From Zoogloea sp. LCSB751 (GTDB taxonomy: Bacteria; Pseudomonadota; Gammaproteobacteria; Burkholderiales; Rhodocyclaceae): DNA of 64,000 bases. The translations under genes were made by a program, and so were the position numbers. The notes below the pieces were generated by a model that did no database searches, was not told the DNA's origin, and worked only from the letters and a program-made list of their open reading frames with translations. This document shows, piece after piece, positions 17,504 to 24,913 of the stretch. Each line of letters begins with the position of its first letter. The stretch's first letter is position 1. The stretch covers positions 231,974-295,973 of the forward strand of contig NZ_MWUM01000004.1 of NCBI RefSeq assembly GCF_002028455.1. The letters are read 5' to 3'.

Positions 17504-18115
17504 ATGAGCCCCCATCTCGATCTCACCGCCCCCTACGCCCCGCTGGTCCGCCGCATCGAAAAGGAAGCCACCGTCGAGAACGGCCAGATCCTGCGCATCG
17601 ACCACTTCCTGAACCACCGCATCGAGCCGGCCTTCATCTTCGAGCTGGCCCACGAACTGGCGCGACGCCTGTCCTTCTTCCAGCCCAACGTGATCCTCAC
17701 CGCCGAGGCGAGCGGCATCGCGCCGGCGCTGATCGTCGCCCAGGCCCTCAGCGTGCCGCTGGTGTATGCCAAGAAGTACTCGCCGCAGGTGGAGGCGCCG
17801 GCCATCTCGCGGGTCATTCCGTCGCCGACCAAGGGTGGCCACACCCGGCTGGTGATCTCCCAGCGCTACATCAAGCCCGGCCAGCGGATCGTGATCGTGG
17901 ACGACTTCCTCGCCAACGGCCGCACCGCCACCGCGCTGATCGACATGGTGCGGGAAGCCGGTGCCGAGGTGCTGGGTGCCGGCTTCGTGGTGGAAAAGCG
18001 CTTCAAGCAGGGCCGCGAGCACATCGAGGCGCTGGGTGTCCCGGTGTCGACGCTGGCCCAGGTAGAGCGCCTGGAGCACGGCCACGCCATCCTGACGCAG
18101 CCGAAGGCCGAGTAA
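17504..18115 (+). CDS. xpt: Xanthine phosphoribosyltransferase Xpt
   Basis: 203-residue type I phosphoribosyltransferase that salvages xanthine (and possibly other purines) to XMP using PRPP. The PRPP loop is VIVDDFLANGRTAT (about 130-143). The N-terminal ENGQILRIDHFLNHRIEP block and the TAEASGIAPAL region are typical of the Xpt subgroup rather than Apt or Hpt. It is separated from the TAXI gene by a hairpin and converges on tupA. No purine riboswitch is evident in the short leader. Confidence 0.9.
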   Translation: MSPHLDLTAPYAPLVRRIEKEATVENGQILRIDHFLNHRIEPAFIFELAHELARRLSFFQPNVILTAEASGIAPALIVAQALSVPLVYAKKYSPQVEAPAISRVIPSPTKGGHTRLVISQRYIKPGQRIVIVDDFLANGRTATALIDMVREAGAEVLGAGFVVEKRFKQGREHIEALGVPVSTLAQVERLEHGHAILTQPKAE

Positions 18116-18121
18116 GCCCCA

Positions 18122-18937
18122 CTATTTCGGCAAGGGGTAGAACAACTGCTCGTTGCCGATGCGGTAGGCCGAGATCGCCCGCCGGCCCTCCGCCGACGTG
18201 AGCCAGGCGATGAACCTCTCGCCGGCGGCCTTCTTGATGTGCGGATGTTTGGCGGGGTTCACCAGCATCACGCCATAGGGGTTGTAGAGCTTTGGATCGC
18301 CCGCATACAGGATGGCCAGGTCCTGGCGATTCCTGAAGCTGGCCCACGTGCCCCGGTCGGCCAGCGTGTAGGCGCCCATGCCGGCCGCCATGTTCAGCGT
18401 CGGCCCCATGCCGGAGCCGGCCTCCTTGTACCAGCCCTGCCCCTTCGGATCGACGCCCGCCGATTGCCAGAAGCGCAGCTCCGCCGCGTGGGTGCCGCTG
18501 CGGTCGCCGCGGGACACCCACGGGCTGCCCTTGCGGGCGATGCGCGCGAAGGCGTCCGTCGCATCCTTCGCCCCCTTCACGCCGGCCGCGTCGGCCATCG
18601 GGCCGACCAGCACGAAATCGTTGTACATCACGTCCTTGCGCTCGACGCCATAACCATCGGCAACGAACTTATCCTCGGCGGGCCGGTCATGCACCAGCAC
18701 CACGTCGGCATCACCACGCCGCCCCACGTCCAGCGCCTGGCCGGTGCCCAGGGCGACCACTTTCACCGCAATGCCGGAGTGCTTTTCGAAGATCGGCAGG
18801 ATGAAATTGAACAGCCCGGACTGCTCGGTGGACGTGGTGGACGCCACCACGATGGTTTCGCCGGCCTGGGCCGCCGGTGCCAGCGCCGCCAGGCCCAGCA
18901 CAGCCGATCTGAGAAACTTCAAAACGCCATACGCCAT
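18122..18937 (-). CDS. tupA: Tungstate ABC transporter, periplasmic binding protein TupA
   Basis: 271-residue secreted binding protein. A signal peptide ends near residue 25 (PAAQAGETIVV). The TupA hallmark follows: ASTTSTEQSGLFNFILPIF for oxyanion contact, then ALGTGQALDVGRRGDADVVL and a later VSRGDRSGTHAAE. TupA is specific for tungstate over molybdate. The ATG at 18937 has GGGAG seven bases upstream and overlaps the end of tupC by 19 bases. Encoded directly downstream of the tungsten enzyme genes, it supplies their metal. Confidence 0.9.
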   Translation of the reverse strand: MAYGVLKFLRSAVLGLAALAPAAQAGETIVVASTTSTEQSGLFNFILPIFEKHSGIAVKVVALGTGQALDVGRRGDADVVLVHDRPAEDKFVADGYGVERKDVMYNDFVLVGPMADAAGVKGAKDATDAFARIARKGSPWVSRGDRSGTHAAELRFWQSAGVDPKGQGWYKEAGSGMGPTLNMAAGMGAYTLADRGTWASFRNRQDLAILYAGDPKLYNPYGVMLVNPAKHPHIKKAAGERFIAWLTSAEGRRAISAYRIGNEQLFYPLPK

Positions 18938-19674
18938 GGTAGTTCTCCCTGGATGTAGAGCCGCGCGGCCTGGGAGGCCGGACGGGCGAAGAAACGTTGC
19001 ACCGGCGCGTGCTCGCAGACGCGGCCGGCGTCCATGAACACCACGTCGTCGGCCAGCCGGGTGGCCTGGCCGAGGTTGTGGGTGGTCATCAGGATGCGTG
19101 TGCCCTCGGTACGGATCTCCCGCACGATGCGCTCGATGGCCTCCACCGACGATGGATCGAGGCTGGCGGTCGGCTCGTCGAGGAGCAGCAGGCGCGGCCG
19201 CGTCACCCAGGCCCGCGCCAGCGCCAGGCGCTGACGTTCGCCGCCGGACAGCCCCCGGGCGCCGTCGTTGGCGCGATGGGCCAGGCCGACGCGTTCGAGC
19301 ACCGCACGGGCCCGCTGCCGCCGCTCCGCCGCCGGCACGCGCTGCGGCCGCAATGCCAGCTCCACGTTGGCGAGCACCGAATCGCGCAGCATCTTCGGCT
19401 GCTGGAAGACCATCGCCACGCCGAACTCGGGACGGGTGCCGCCGCCCCACTCACCCCATTCAATCTCGCCGCTGTCCACTTCGAGCAGGCCGCACAAGGT
19501 ACGCAGCAACACGCTCTTGCCCGCCCCGTTGGGGCCGAGCAGGATGGTGATGCCCTCGCCGCCCAGCTCCATGCTGAGCCCGTCGAGCACCGCGCGCCCG
19601 GCGGCCTGCCAGCGCAGTTCATGGATACGCAGCGGAAACAGGGATGGCGCATTCGCCACGTCGCCCGCCCTCAT
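18919..19674 (-). CDS. tupC: Tungstate ABC transporter ATPase TupC
   Basis: 251-residue single-domain ABC ATPase: Walker A LLGPNGAGKSVLL, signature GLSGGERQRLALARAW, Walker B LLLLDEPTASLD, H-loop MTTHNLGQ. Its ATG at 19674 overlaps the stop of the permease gene (ATGA). With TupB and TupA it forms the tungstate importer; the assignment rests on that context because ATPases alone do not show metal specificity. The frame could extend to 19695, within tupB. Confidence 0.88.
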   Translation of the reverse strand: MRAGDVANAPSLFPLRIHELRWQAAGRAVLDGLSMELGGEGITILLGPNGAGKSVLLRTLCGLLEVDSGEIEWGEWGGGTRPEFGVAMVFQQPKMLRDSVLANVELALRPQRVPAAERRQRARAVLERVGLAHRANDGARGLSGGERQRLALARAWVTRPRLLLLDEPTASLDPSSVEAIERIVREIRTEGTRILMTTHNLGQATRLADDVVFMDAGRVCEHAPVQRFFARPASQAARLYIQGELPWRMAF

Positions 19675-20375
19675 GCGTAGCGCCTCAGCGCCCACTGGCG
19701 CAGCGCGTGGGCGAAACCGTTGAGCAGCAGGATCACCGCCAGCAGCACCAACCCCAGCGCGATGGCCAGCGGCAGGTCGCCCTTGCTGGTTTCCAACGCA
19801 ATCGCGGTGGTCATCGTGCGCGTGGAGCGGTCGATGTTGCCGCCGACGATCATCACCGCCCCCACCTCGGACATGGCCCGGCCCAGGCCGGCCAGCACCG
19901 CCACCAGCAGGGAATGGCGGCAGTCATGGAGCAGCACGCGCACGCTGTCGAACCAGCCAAAGCGCATCGCCGTCAGCTCCTCCTCGTATTCCCGCCAGGC
20001 ATCCTCGACGACCTGCCGGGCGATGGCCGCCATCAGCGGCACCACCAGCAGGGTCTGGGCAAGGACCATCGCCGTGGGCGAATACAGCAGGCCCAGTTCC
20101 CCCAGCGGCCCGGAGCGCGACAGCAGCAGATAGACCACCACCCCCACCACCACCGACGGCAGGCCCATGCAGCCGTTGAGGATCACCACCAGCGCCGTCC
20201 GGCCGGGAAAGCGCCCGACGCCCAGGCAAGCCCCCAGCGGCAGGCCGAGCAGCGTGCCGAACAGCACCGCCAGGCCGCTGACCCGCAGGGACAGCAGCAC
20301 GATCCCGGCGACCCGCTGGTCGAAACCGGTTAGCAAGGCAAAGGCATCGGAAAAGGCCTGCGTGAGTCCGTTCAT
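19671..20375 (-). CDS. tupB: Tungstate ABC transporter permease TupB
   Basis: 234-residue inner-membrane permease with about five or six membrane segments. The conserved cytoplasmic loop for ATPase coupling reads EELTAMRFGWFDSVRVLLHDC, given in two parts, followed by LGRAMSEVGAVMIVGGNID. These are typical of TupB and related molybdate/tungstate/sulfate permeases. It starts 25 bases beyond the terminator-like hairpin that closes the aor gene set, so tupBCA may be transcribed partly by readthrough. Confidence 0.88.
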   Translation of the reverse strand: MNGLTQAFSDAFALLTGFDQRVAGIVLLSLRVSGLAVLFGTLLGLPLGACLGVGRFPGRTALVVILNGCMGLPSVVVGVVVYLLLSRSGPLGELGLLYSPTAMVLAQTLLVVPLMAAIARQVVEDAWREYEEELTAMRFGWFDSVRVLLHDCRHSLLVAVLAGLGRAMSEVGAVMIVGGNIDRSTRTMTTAIALETSKGDLPLAIALGLVLLAVILLLNGFAHALRQWALRRYA

Positions 20376-20392
20376 GCGCGGAACTTGTATGC

Positions 20393-20414
20393 AAAAAATG
20401 GCGGCTCAGCCGCC
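20393..20414 (-). terminator. Terminator-like hairpin overlapping the aorE stop codon
   Basis: On the minus strand GGCGGC, a three-base loop that is itself the TGA stop of aorE, and GCCGCC form a 6-bp GC stem, followed by ATTTTTT. This has the look of a Rho-independent terminator between aorABCDE and tupBCA. The stem is short, so termination may be partial. Confidence 0.5.
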
Positions 20415-20717
20415 GCCGCGCTGCATCGCGAGATCGATGCGGGCCAGCAGCGCCGTGCGCGCGGCACGGTCGCCCGCAATGAAGCGCAGGCGCACATGCA
20501 GCACCGGCAGGCGGAACAGGCCGATGCAGCGCTCCGGCATCTCGCTGAGCGCCACCTCCAGCACCGCGCAGCCGTCATCCGCACGCAGCCGGCCCGGCTC
20601 CAGCGTGCTGACGCCATGCGGCAGCGCCAGCCGCAGGCCGCGTTCGAACTCCGCCAATGTCGCGCCGACCTCCCGTACGAAACCCTCCGGCGCGCACACA
20701 TCCTCCCCCCGCAGCAA
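20406..20717 (-). CDS. aorE: Small conserved-context protein of the aor operon (AorE-like, unknown)
   Basis: 103-residue soluble protein that I cannot place in a characterised family. It has no cysteine cluster; only two Cys are visible (near residues 8 and 64), and there are no membrane segments. The composition is alternating strand/helix, with VSTLEPGRLRADDGCAVLEV and RLPVLHVRLRFIAGD in separate strands. It starts 3 bases after the MoaD-like gene, as the last gene of the tungsten enzyme set, which in Aromatoleum is recalled to end with a gene called aorE. A role in tungsten-cofactor insertion or enzyme maturation is inferred only from position. Confidence 0.7.
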   Translation of the reverse strand: MLRGEDVCAPEGFVREVGATLAEFERGLRLALPHGVSTLEPGRLRADDGCAVLEVALSEMPERCIGLFRLPVLHVRLRFIAGDRAARTALLARIDLAMQRGGG

Positions 20718-20720
20718 GCA

Positions 20721-20972
20721 TCAGCCTCCAGCAATCGGCGGCCAGATGGCGAGTTCGTCGCCCTCCTGCAGCGCGTGTTCGGAACGCCCGGCGGGCGCGA
20801 TGTAATGGCCGTTCACCAGCACGAGATGCGCGCTCTTCTCCGGCAACTGGTAACGCGCGATCAGGTCGCCGACCGTCGTGCCGGGCTGCACGTCGAGCTC
20901 GATGCGGTTGCCGCGCCGCTCGGCCGGCAGGTAGTCGGACAGCGACGCGAACAGCTTGAAGACGACTCTCAT
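20721..20972 (-). CDS. aorD: MoaD/ThiS-family sulfur carrier (AorD-like)
   Basis: 83-residue ubiquitin-fold protein. It begins with the beta strand MRVVFKLFASLSDYLP and ends in PIAGG, the diglycine tail that is adenylated and thiocarboxylated to donate sulfur to molybdopterin. The GTTVGDLIARYQLP and LVNGHYIAPAG blocks match MoaD/ThiS proteins. The ATG at 20972 overlaps the aorC stop (ATGA). It is probably a dedicated sulfur carrier for tungstopterin synthesis for the aldehyde oxidoreductase. Confidence 0.88.
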   Translation of the reverse strand: MRVVFKLFASLSDYLPAERRGNRIELDVQPGTTVGDLIARYQLPEKSAHLVLVNGHYIAPAGRSEHALQEGDELAIWPPIAGG

Positions 20973-22255
20973 GCGAAGGCGGCCACCGGGTGATGTCGGG
21001 CCACCGAATCCGGCTGCGTTGCCGCCAGATAGGCCTCGAAGAAACGTTGCGGCGCCTGCAGCAGTACGTCCTTCCACGGCCCCAACTTGAGCTTGCCCTG
21101 GATCAGCCCGCGCAGCGCGCCCACATGCTGGGTCATGCCGATGGAGGTGGCGCCGATCAGCACGTCCTCCTTGAACTGCAGGCTGAGGTAGCGGTAGGCG
21201 GCCTCGTCCACCTGCTCGACGCCCTGCCCGTCCGGCTCGCCCCACCACTGCCCGAAAGACGTGGAGATCAGCCCGAGGGTGTCCAGCACATTGATCGCCA
21301 GCACGCCCGGCATGCGCGCATTGCCGCCGGCCATGTTGATCGCCGCCACGCGGGCCTGGTCGGCCGCGTTGGGCTGGATGGCCGACACCAGATGGGCGCC
21401 GGTGAACAGGTCCGGCGCCTCGGCCACATCGCCGGCCGCAAAGATGCCCGGCACCGAGGTCTCCATGCGCGCATCCACCAGCACCCCCTTGGCCACATGC
21501 ACCGGCGTCGCATCCAGGAAGGCGATGTTGGGCGCCACGCCGGCCGCGACGATCAACAGGTCGCAGGGCAGCAGATCGCCGGTGGTCAGTTTGACCGTCA
21601 ACGGTGCCTCGCCGCTCACGCAGCGTTCGATACGCTCCACGCCGGCCGACGTGAGCACGCGGACGCCCTGCTGCTGCACCCAGCGCTTGATCATGCCGCC
21701 GGCCTGCGGCGTCATCATGCGCGGCACCATGCGGTCGCCCATCTCGACGACGGTCAGCTCGACCCCGCGCTTGGCCAGCGCCTCCATGATGATGCAGCCG
21801 ATGAAGCCGGCACCGAGCTGGATCACCCGCGCGCCGGGCGTGGCGTGGGCAGCGATCGCCCGCGCATCGGCCAGCGTCCAGCAGGTCTGCACCTCCGGCA
21901 GGTCCACGCCGGGGATCGGCGGGCGCACCGGGTGGGAGCCGGTCGCCACCAGCAGGCGGTCGTAGTTCTCGAAATGGCCGTCGGCGAACAGCACGCGCTG
22001 TTGCACGGTATCCAGCGCCACCGCCCGGGCATTGAGCTGGCGCACGCCGAGCTTGTTGAAATGATCCGGCGTCTTGCGCAGCCAGGTACCGGACTCGTCG
22101 ATGTTGCCTTCCAGCAGGTAGGGAATCGCCATCCGCGAATAGGACGGCTCGCTCTCGCAGCCGACCATCACGATCTCGTCACGCGGCGCAGCGCGGCGCA
22201 GGGCTTCGACGGCCACCACGCCCGCCGGCCCGTTGCCCAGGATGAGGTGTTTCAT
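20969..22255 (-). CDS. aorC: FAD/NAD(P) oxidoreductase subunit AorC of tungsten aldehyde oxidoreductase
   Basis: 428-residue flavoprotein of the pyridine nucleotide-disulfide reductase type. The FAD GxGxxG motif is LGNGPAGVVAVEAL at the N-terminus, the NAD(H) motif is LGAGFIGCIIMEAL near residue 145, and the second FAD motif is PGIFAAGDVAEAPD. There is no redox CxxxxC, so it is an NADH-linked electron-transfer subunit rather than a disulfide reductase. In Aromatoleum aromaticum the AorABC complex uses such a subunit to reduce NAD+. It is encoded 111 bases after aorB. Confidence 0.9.
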   Translation of the reverse strand: MKHLILGNGPAGVVAVEALRRAAPRDEIVMVGCESEPSYSRMAIPYLLEGNIDESGTWLRKTPDHFNKLGVRQLNARAVALDTVQQRVLFADGHFENYDRLLVATGSHPVRPPIPGVDLPEVQTCWTLADARAIAAHATPGARVIQLGAGFIGCIIMEALAKRGVELTVVEMGDRMVPRMMTPQAGGMIKRWVQQQGVRVLTSAGVERIERCVSGEAPLTVKLTTGDLLPCDLLIVAAGVAPNIAFLDATPVHVAKGVLVDARMETSVPGIFAAGDVAEAPDLFTGAHLVSAIQPNAADQARVAAINMAGGNARMPGVLAINVLDTLGLISTSFGQWWGEPDGQGVEQVDEAAYRYLSLQFKEDVLIGATSIGMTQHVGALRGLIQGKLKLGPWKDVLLQAPQRFFEAYLAATQPDSVARHHPVAAFA

Positions 22256-22335
22256 CGGGAAATCCTCGAATCAGGACCGCGCCGACGCGTGCCGTAAAGC
22301 AGCGGCGGCGCGGGAAGCAGGAAAGGATGAAGAGA

Positions 22336-22359
22336 GATGGCGGGACACCGCCCGCCATC
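22336..22359 (-). other. Intercistronic hairpin between aorB and aorC
   Basis: A perfect 9-bp stem (GATGGCGGG with CCCGCCATC) and 6-base loop lie just after the aorB stop. There is no T run on the minus strand, so it more likely sets mRNA stability or the relative expression of AorAB over AorC than ends transcription. Confidence 0.5.
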
Positions 22360-22366
22360 CGGTTCT

Positions 22367-24214
22367 TCAAAGCCCCAGGCGCTCCAGGGTTTCGGCCGTC
22401 GGCACCCCGTCCGGCGTCCACCCGCGCAGCTTGTAGTACTCAGGCAGCATCGTCGCGAGGCCGTTCACCAGGCCCTTGGCCGGACCGGTCTTGGCCGGTT
22501 CGGTAGTCAGGCGCGGCGGCAGGTTGTCGTCCTTGCCGGTCAGGCCCGCCGCGTTGTTGAACAGGCGCTCCATGTTCCAGATCCGCTCGCCCATCGCATT
22601 GAGCTTCTCCATCGACCAGTCGCCTTCGCAGGCCGCTTCGATCTGCGGCTGCACGTCGGCCACCGTCCACGCGAAGGACGTGAACACGCAGATCCCCGCC
22701 GCATCGAACACCGCCGTCGCATCCTGGAAGGCCTTCACCAGCTCCGGCTTGCCTTCGGTGGTGAGCGGATCGGTCTTGACCGGGATACCCAGCACTTCCG
22801 ACGCCACCGTGTAGCCGCGCAGGTGGCAGGCGCCGCGGTTGGACGTGGCGTAGGCCAGGCCCATGCCCTGGATGGCGCGGGCATCGTAGGCCGGGAATTC
22901 CTGGCCCTTGACGGTCATCGACAGTTCCGGGTGGCCGTACCTGGCGCACAGGCGCCGGGAACCCTCGCCGATCTCCTTGCCGAAGCCCTCGCCGCGGGCG
23001 GTCATCTCGGCCAGCCGGGCCAGTGCGGCGGCGGAGCCGAAAGGCGCCTCGGTGCCAAGCTGCTCCTTGGTCAGCACGCCCATCTCGTAGAGCTCCATCA
23101 CCGCGCCGATGGTGGCGCCGAAGGAGATCGGATCCATGCCCTGCTCGTTGCACAGCAGGTTGGCGTACTGCAGCGCCTCCAGATCGCCAACGCCGTTGGC
23201 GGCGCCCAGCGCCCAGGCCGCTTCGTACTCCAGGCCGCCGGACGCGCCCCAGTACTTGGGATTGTTCACCACCGTGAAGTGGCCCTTGTCGATCTCGGCG
23301 ATGCGCCCGCAGGCGATGGTGCAGCCGAAGCAGGCCGCGTTGGTGACCAGCTGCGGCTTGCCGTCGGTGGGCCGAATCTCGTGCATGGCCTCGGCGGAGA
23401 TCTTGCCCGCGTCCTCGAACTGCACGTCCTTGTGGTTGCGGGTCGGCAGTGCGCCGATCTCGTTGATCACGTTCATCAGCACCTGGGTGCCGTACTTGGG
23501 CAGGCCCTGGCCGGTCACCGCGTTGTCGGCGAGGATCTTCTTCTTCTCGGTGGTGATCTTCATGAAGGCCTTCATGTCCTTGATGCCGGACACGCCCTTG
23601 GTGCCGCGCAGGGCCACCGCCTTCAGGTTCTTCGAGCCCATCACCGCGCCGACGCCGGAGCGCCCCGCCGCCCGGTGCAGGTCATTGACGATGCACGCGA
23701 ACAGCACCTGGTTCTCGCCCGCCAGGCCGATGGACGACACGCGGATCAGCGGGTCCTGATGATGATGCTTGATCGCCTCCTCGGTCTCCCAGCAGCTCTT
23801 GCCCCACAGGTCGGCGGCATCGACCAGTTCGGCCTTGTCGTTCTCGACGTACAGATACACCGGCTTCGGCGAGCGGCCTTCGAAGATGATCATGTCCCAG
23901 CCGGCGAACTTCATCTCGGCGCCGAAGAAGCCGCCGGAGTTGGAGCACGCCACGGCCCCCGTCAGCGGCCCCTTGGTGACCACCGTGTAGCGGCCGCCGG
24001 TGGACGCCATCGTGCCGGTCAGCGGCCCGGTGGACATGATCATCTTGTTGTCCGGTGACAGCGGATCCACCTTCGGATCGATCTCCGACACCAGGTACTT
24101 GGTGGCCAGCCCACGGGAGCCGAGGTATTCGTCGGCCCACTCCATGTTGAGCGGCTCTTCCTTGCAGGTACCGGCAGTGAGGTCGACACGCAGCACTTTC
24201 CTGTTCCAGCCCAT
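22367..24214 (-). CDS. aorB: Tungsten aldehyde:ferredoxin oxidoreductase large subunit AorB
   Basis: 615-residue catalytic subunit that binds tungsten bis-pterin and one [4Fe-4S] cluster and oxidises aldehydes to acids (reversibly). Family motifs are clear: NLCNEQG-type segments, the DLHRAAGRSGVGAVMGSKNL pterin site, the cluster site CFGCTIAC (CX2CX3C), and the DAAGIC motif (about D504 to C509) that carries the fourth cluster cysteine. The ATG at 24214 has AAGGAGG five bases upstream; an in-frame extension to 24496 overlaps aorA and is rejected. It follows aorA and uses metal from tupBCA and cofactor from MoeA and AorD. Confidence 0.94.
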   Translation of the reverse strand: MGWNRKVLRVDLTAGTCKEEPLNMEWADEYLGSRGLATKYLVSEIDPKVDPLSPDNKMIMSTGPLTGTMASTGGRYTVVTKGPLTGAVACSNSGGFFGAEMKFAGWDMIIFEGRSPKPVYLYVENDKAELVDAADLWGKSCWETEEAIKHHHQDPLIRVSSIGLAGENQVLFACIVNDLHRAAGRSGVGAVMGSKNLKAVALRGTKGVSGIKDMKAFMKITTEKKKILADNAVTGQGLPKYGTQVLMNVINEIGALPTRNHKDVQFEDAGKISAEAMHEIRPTDGKPQLVTNAACFGCTIACGRIAEIDKGHFTVVNNPKYWGASGGLEYEAAWALGAANGVGDLEALQYANLLCNEQGMDPISFGATIGAVMELYEMGVLTKEQLGTEAPFGSAAALARLAEMTARGEGFGKEIGEGSRRLCARYGHPELSMTVKGQEFPAYDARAIQGMGLAYATSNRGACHLRGYTVASEVLGIPVKTDPLTTEGKPELVKAFQDATAVFDAAGICVFTSFAWTVADVQPQIEAACEGDWSMEKLNAMGERIWNMERLFNNAAGLTGKDDNLPPRLTTEPAKTGPAKGLVNGLATMLPEYYKLRGWTPDGVPTAETLERLGL

Positions 24215-24224
24215 GGTCGCCTCC

Positions 24225-24698
24225 TTATTCCGTGACGGCCGTGTTGGCCTTGGCCGCCCACGCCCGCATGCGGTCGAGGCCGGTCCAGTCCGCGTCGATG
24301 TAGGTGATCGCGCTGGTCGGACAGGCAGTGGCGCAGGCCGGATCGCCGCCGCACAGGTCGCATTTCTGGACCTTGCCGGTGTCCTGGTTGTAATTGACGG
24401 TGCCGAAGGGGCAGGCGATGGTGCAGACCTTGCAGCCGACGCAGACATCGTCGAAGACCTGCTTGGCGCCCGTCGCCGCATCGAGGCGGATCGCATCCAC
24501 CGGACAGGCGTTCATGCACCAGGCCTCGGTGCACTGGGTACAGGTGTAGGGAACCTTGCGCCCCTCGGTCTCGAAACTGAAGACCTTGATGCGCGACTTG
24601 GAAGGATTGATGACCCCGGTGTGCTCCACCGAACATGCCATCTCGCATTGCAGGCAGCCGGTGCACTTCTTGGGATCAATGTGCAGGGATTTCCACAT
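24225..24698 (-). CDS. aorA: Polyferredoxin-like electron-transfer subunit AorA
   Basis: 157-residue ferredoxin-type subunit with four cysteine groups for [4Fe-4S] clusters: CTGCLQCEMAC, CTQC with a later CMNACP, CVGCKVCTIACP, and CDLCGGDPACATACP. It passes electrons between AorB and AorC. In Aromatoleum aromaticum the AorAB protomers are reported to form filaments (nanowires) along this subunit. The ATG at 24698 is chosen from the GGAGGAA ribosome-binding sequence. It is the first gene of the operon, about 140 bases after a strong promoter. Confidence 0.92.
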   Translation of the reverse strand: MWKSLHIDPKKCTGCLQCEMACSVEHTGVINPSKSRIKVFSFETEGRKVPYTCTQCTEAWCMNACPVDAIRLDAATGAKQVFDDVCVGCKVCTIACPFGTVNYNQDTGKVQKCDLCGGDPACATACPTSAITYIDADWTGLDRMRAWAAKANTAVTE

Positions 24699-24842
24699 CG
24701 AACGATTCCTCCTCCAGATGGGTCGCGAACCGGCCGTTGCGGCCACTGCTGGGCCGAAGGGTCTGCTCCATGGAGCGCCTCGAACATCCGCCGGACTCTA
24801 TCTCCCGCCATGGCCCACCCGAAATGGGCCGCGTGTTTTTTG

Positions 24843-24870
24843 AGAATACGCCGCCGCGCCCTGATGTCAA
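24843..24870 (-). promoter_or_regulatory. Sigma70-like promoter of the aor operon
   Basis: On the minus strand a perfect -35 box TTGACA (24865-24870) is followed after 16 bases by TATTCT (24843-24848). Transcription would start near 24836, giving an aorA leader of roughly 135 bases. The leader holds two short inverted repeats (24812-24830 and 24765-24776). No other candidate of similar quality is seen there. Confidence 0.65.
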
Positions 24871-24913
24871 TGCGCGGCGCGGCAAGGTTGGAGCGGCGGG
24901 TTGCTGGGTGTAG

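Noticed and set aside
24699..24836. Moco/Tuco riboswitch in the aorA leader
   Set aside because: I could not align the leader with the consensus, so it is only listed as a structured leader.
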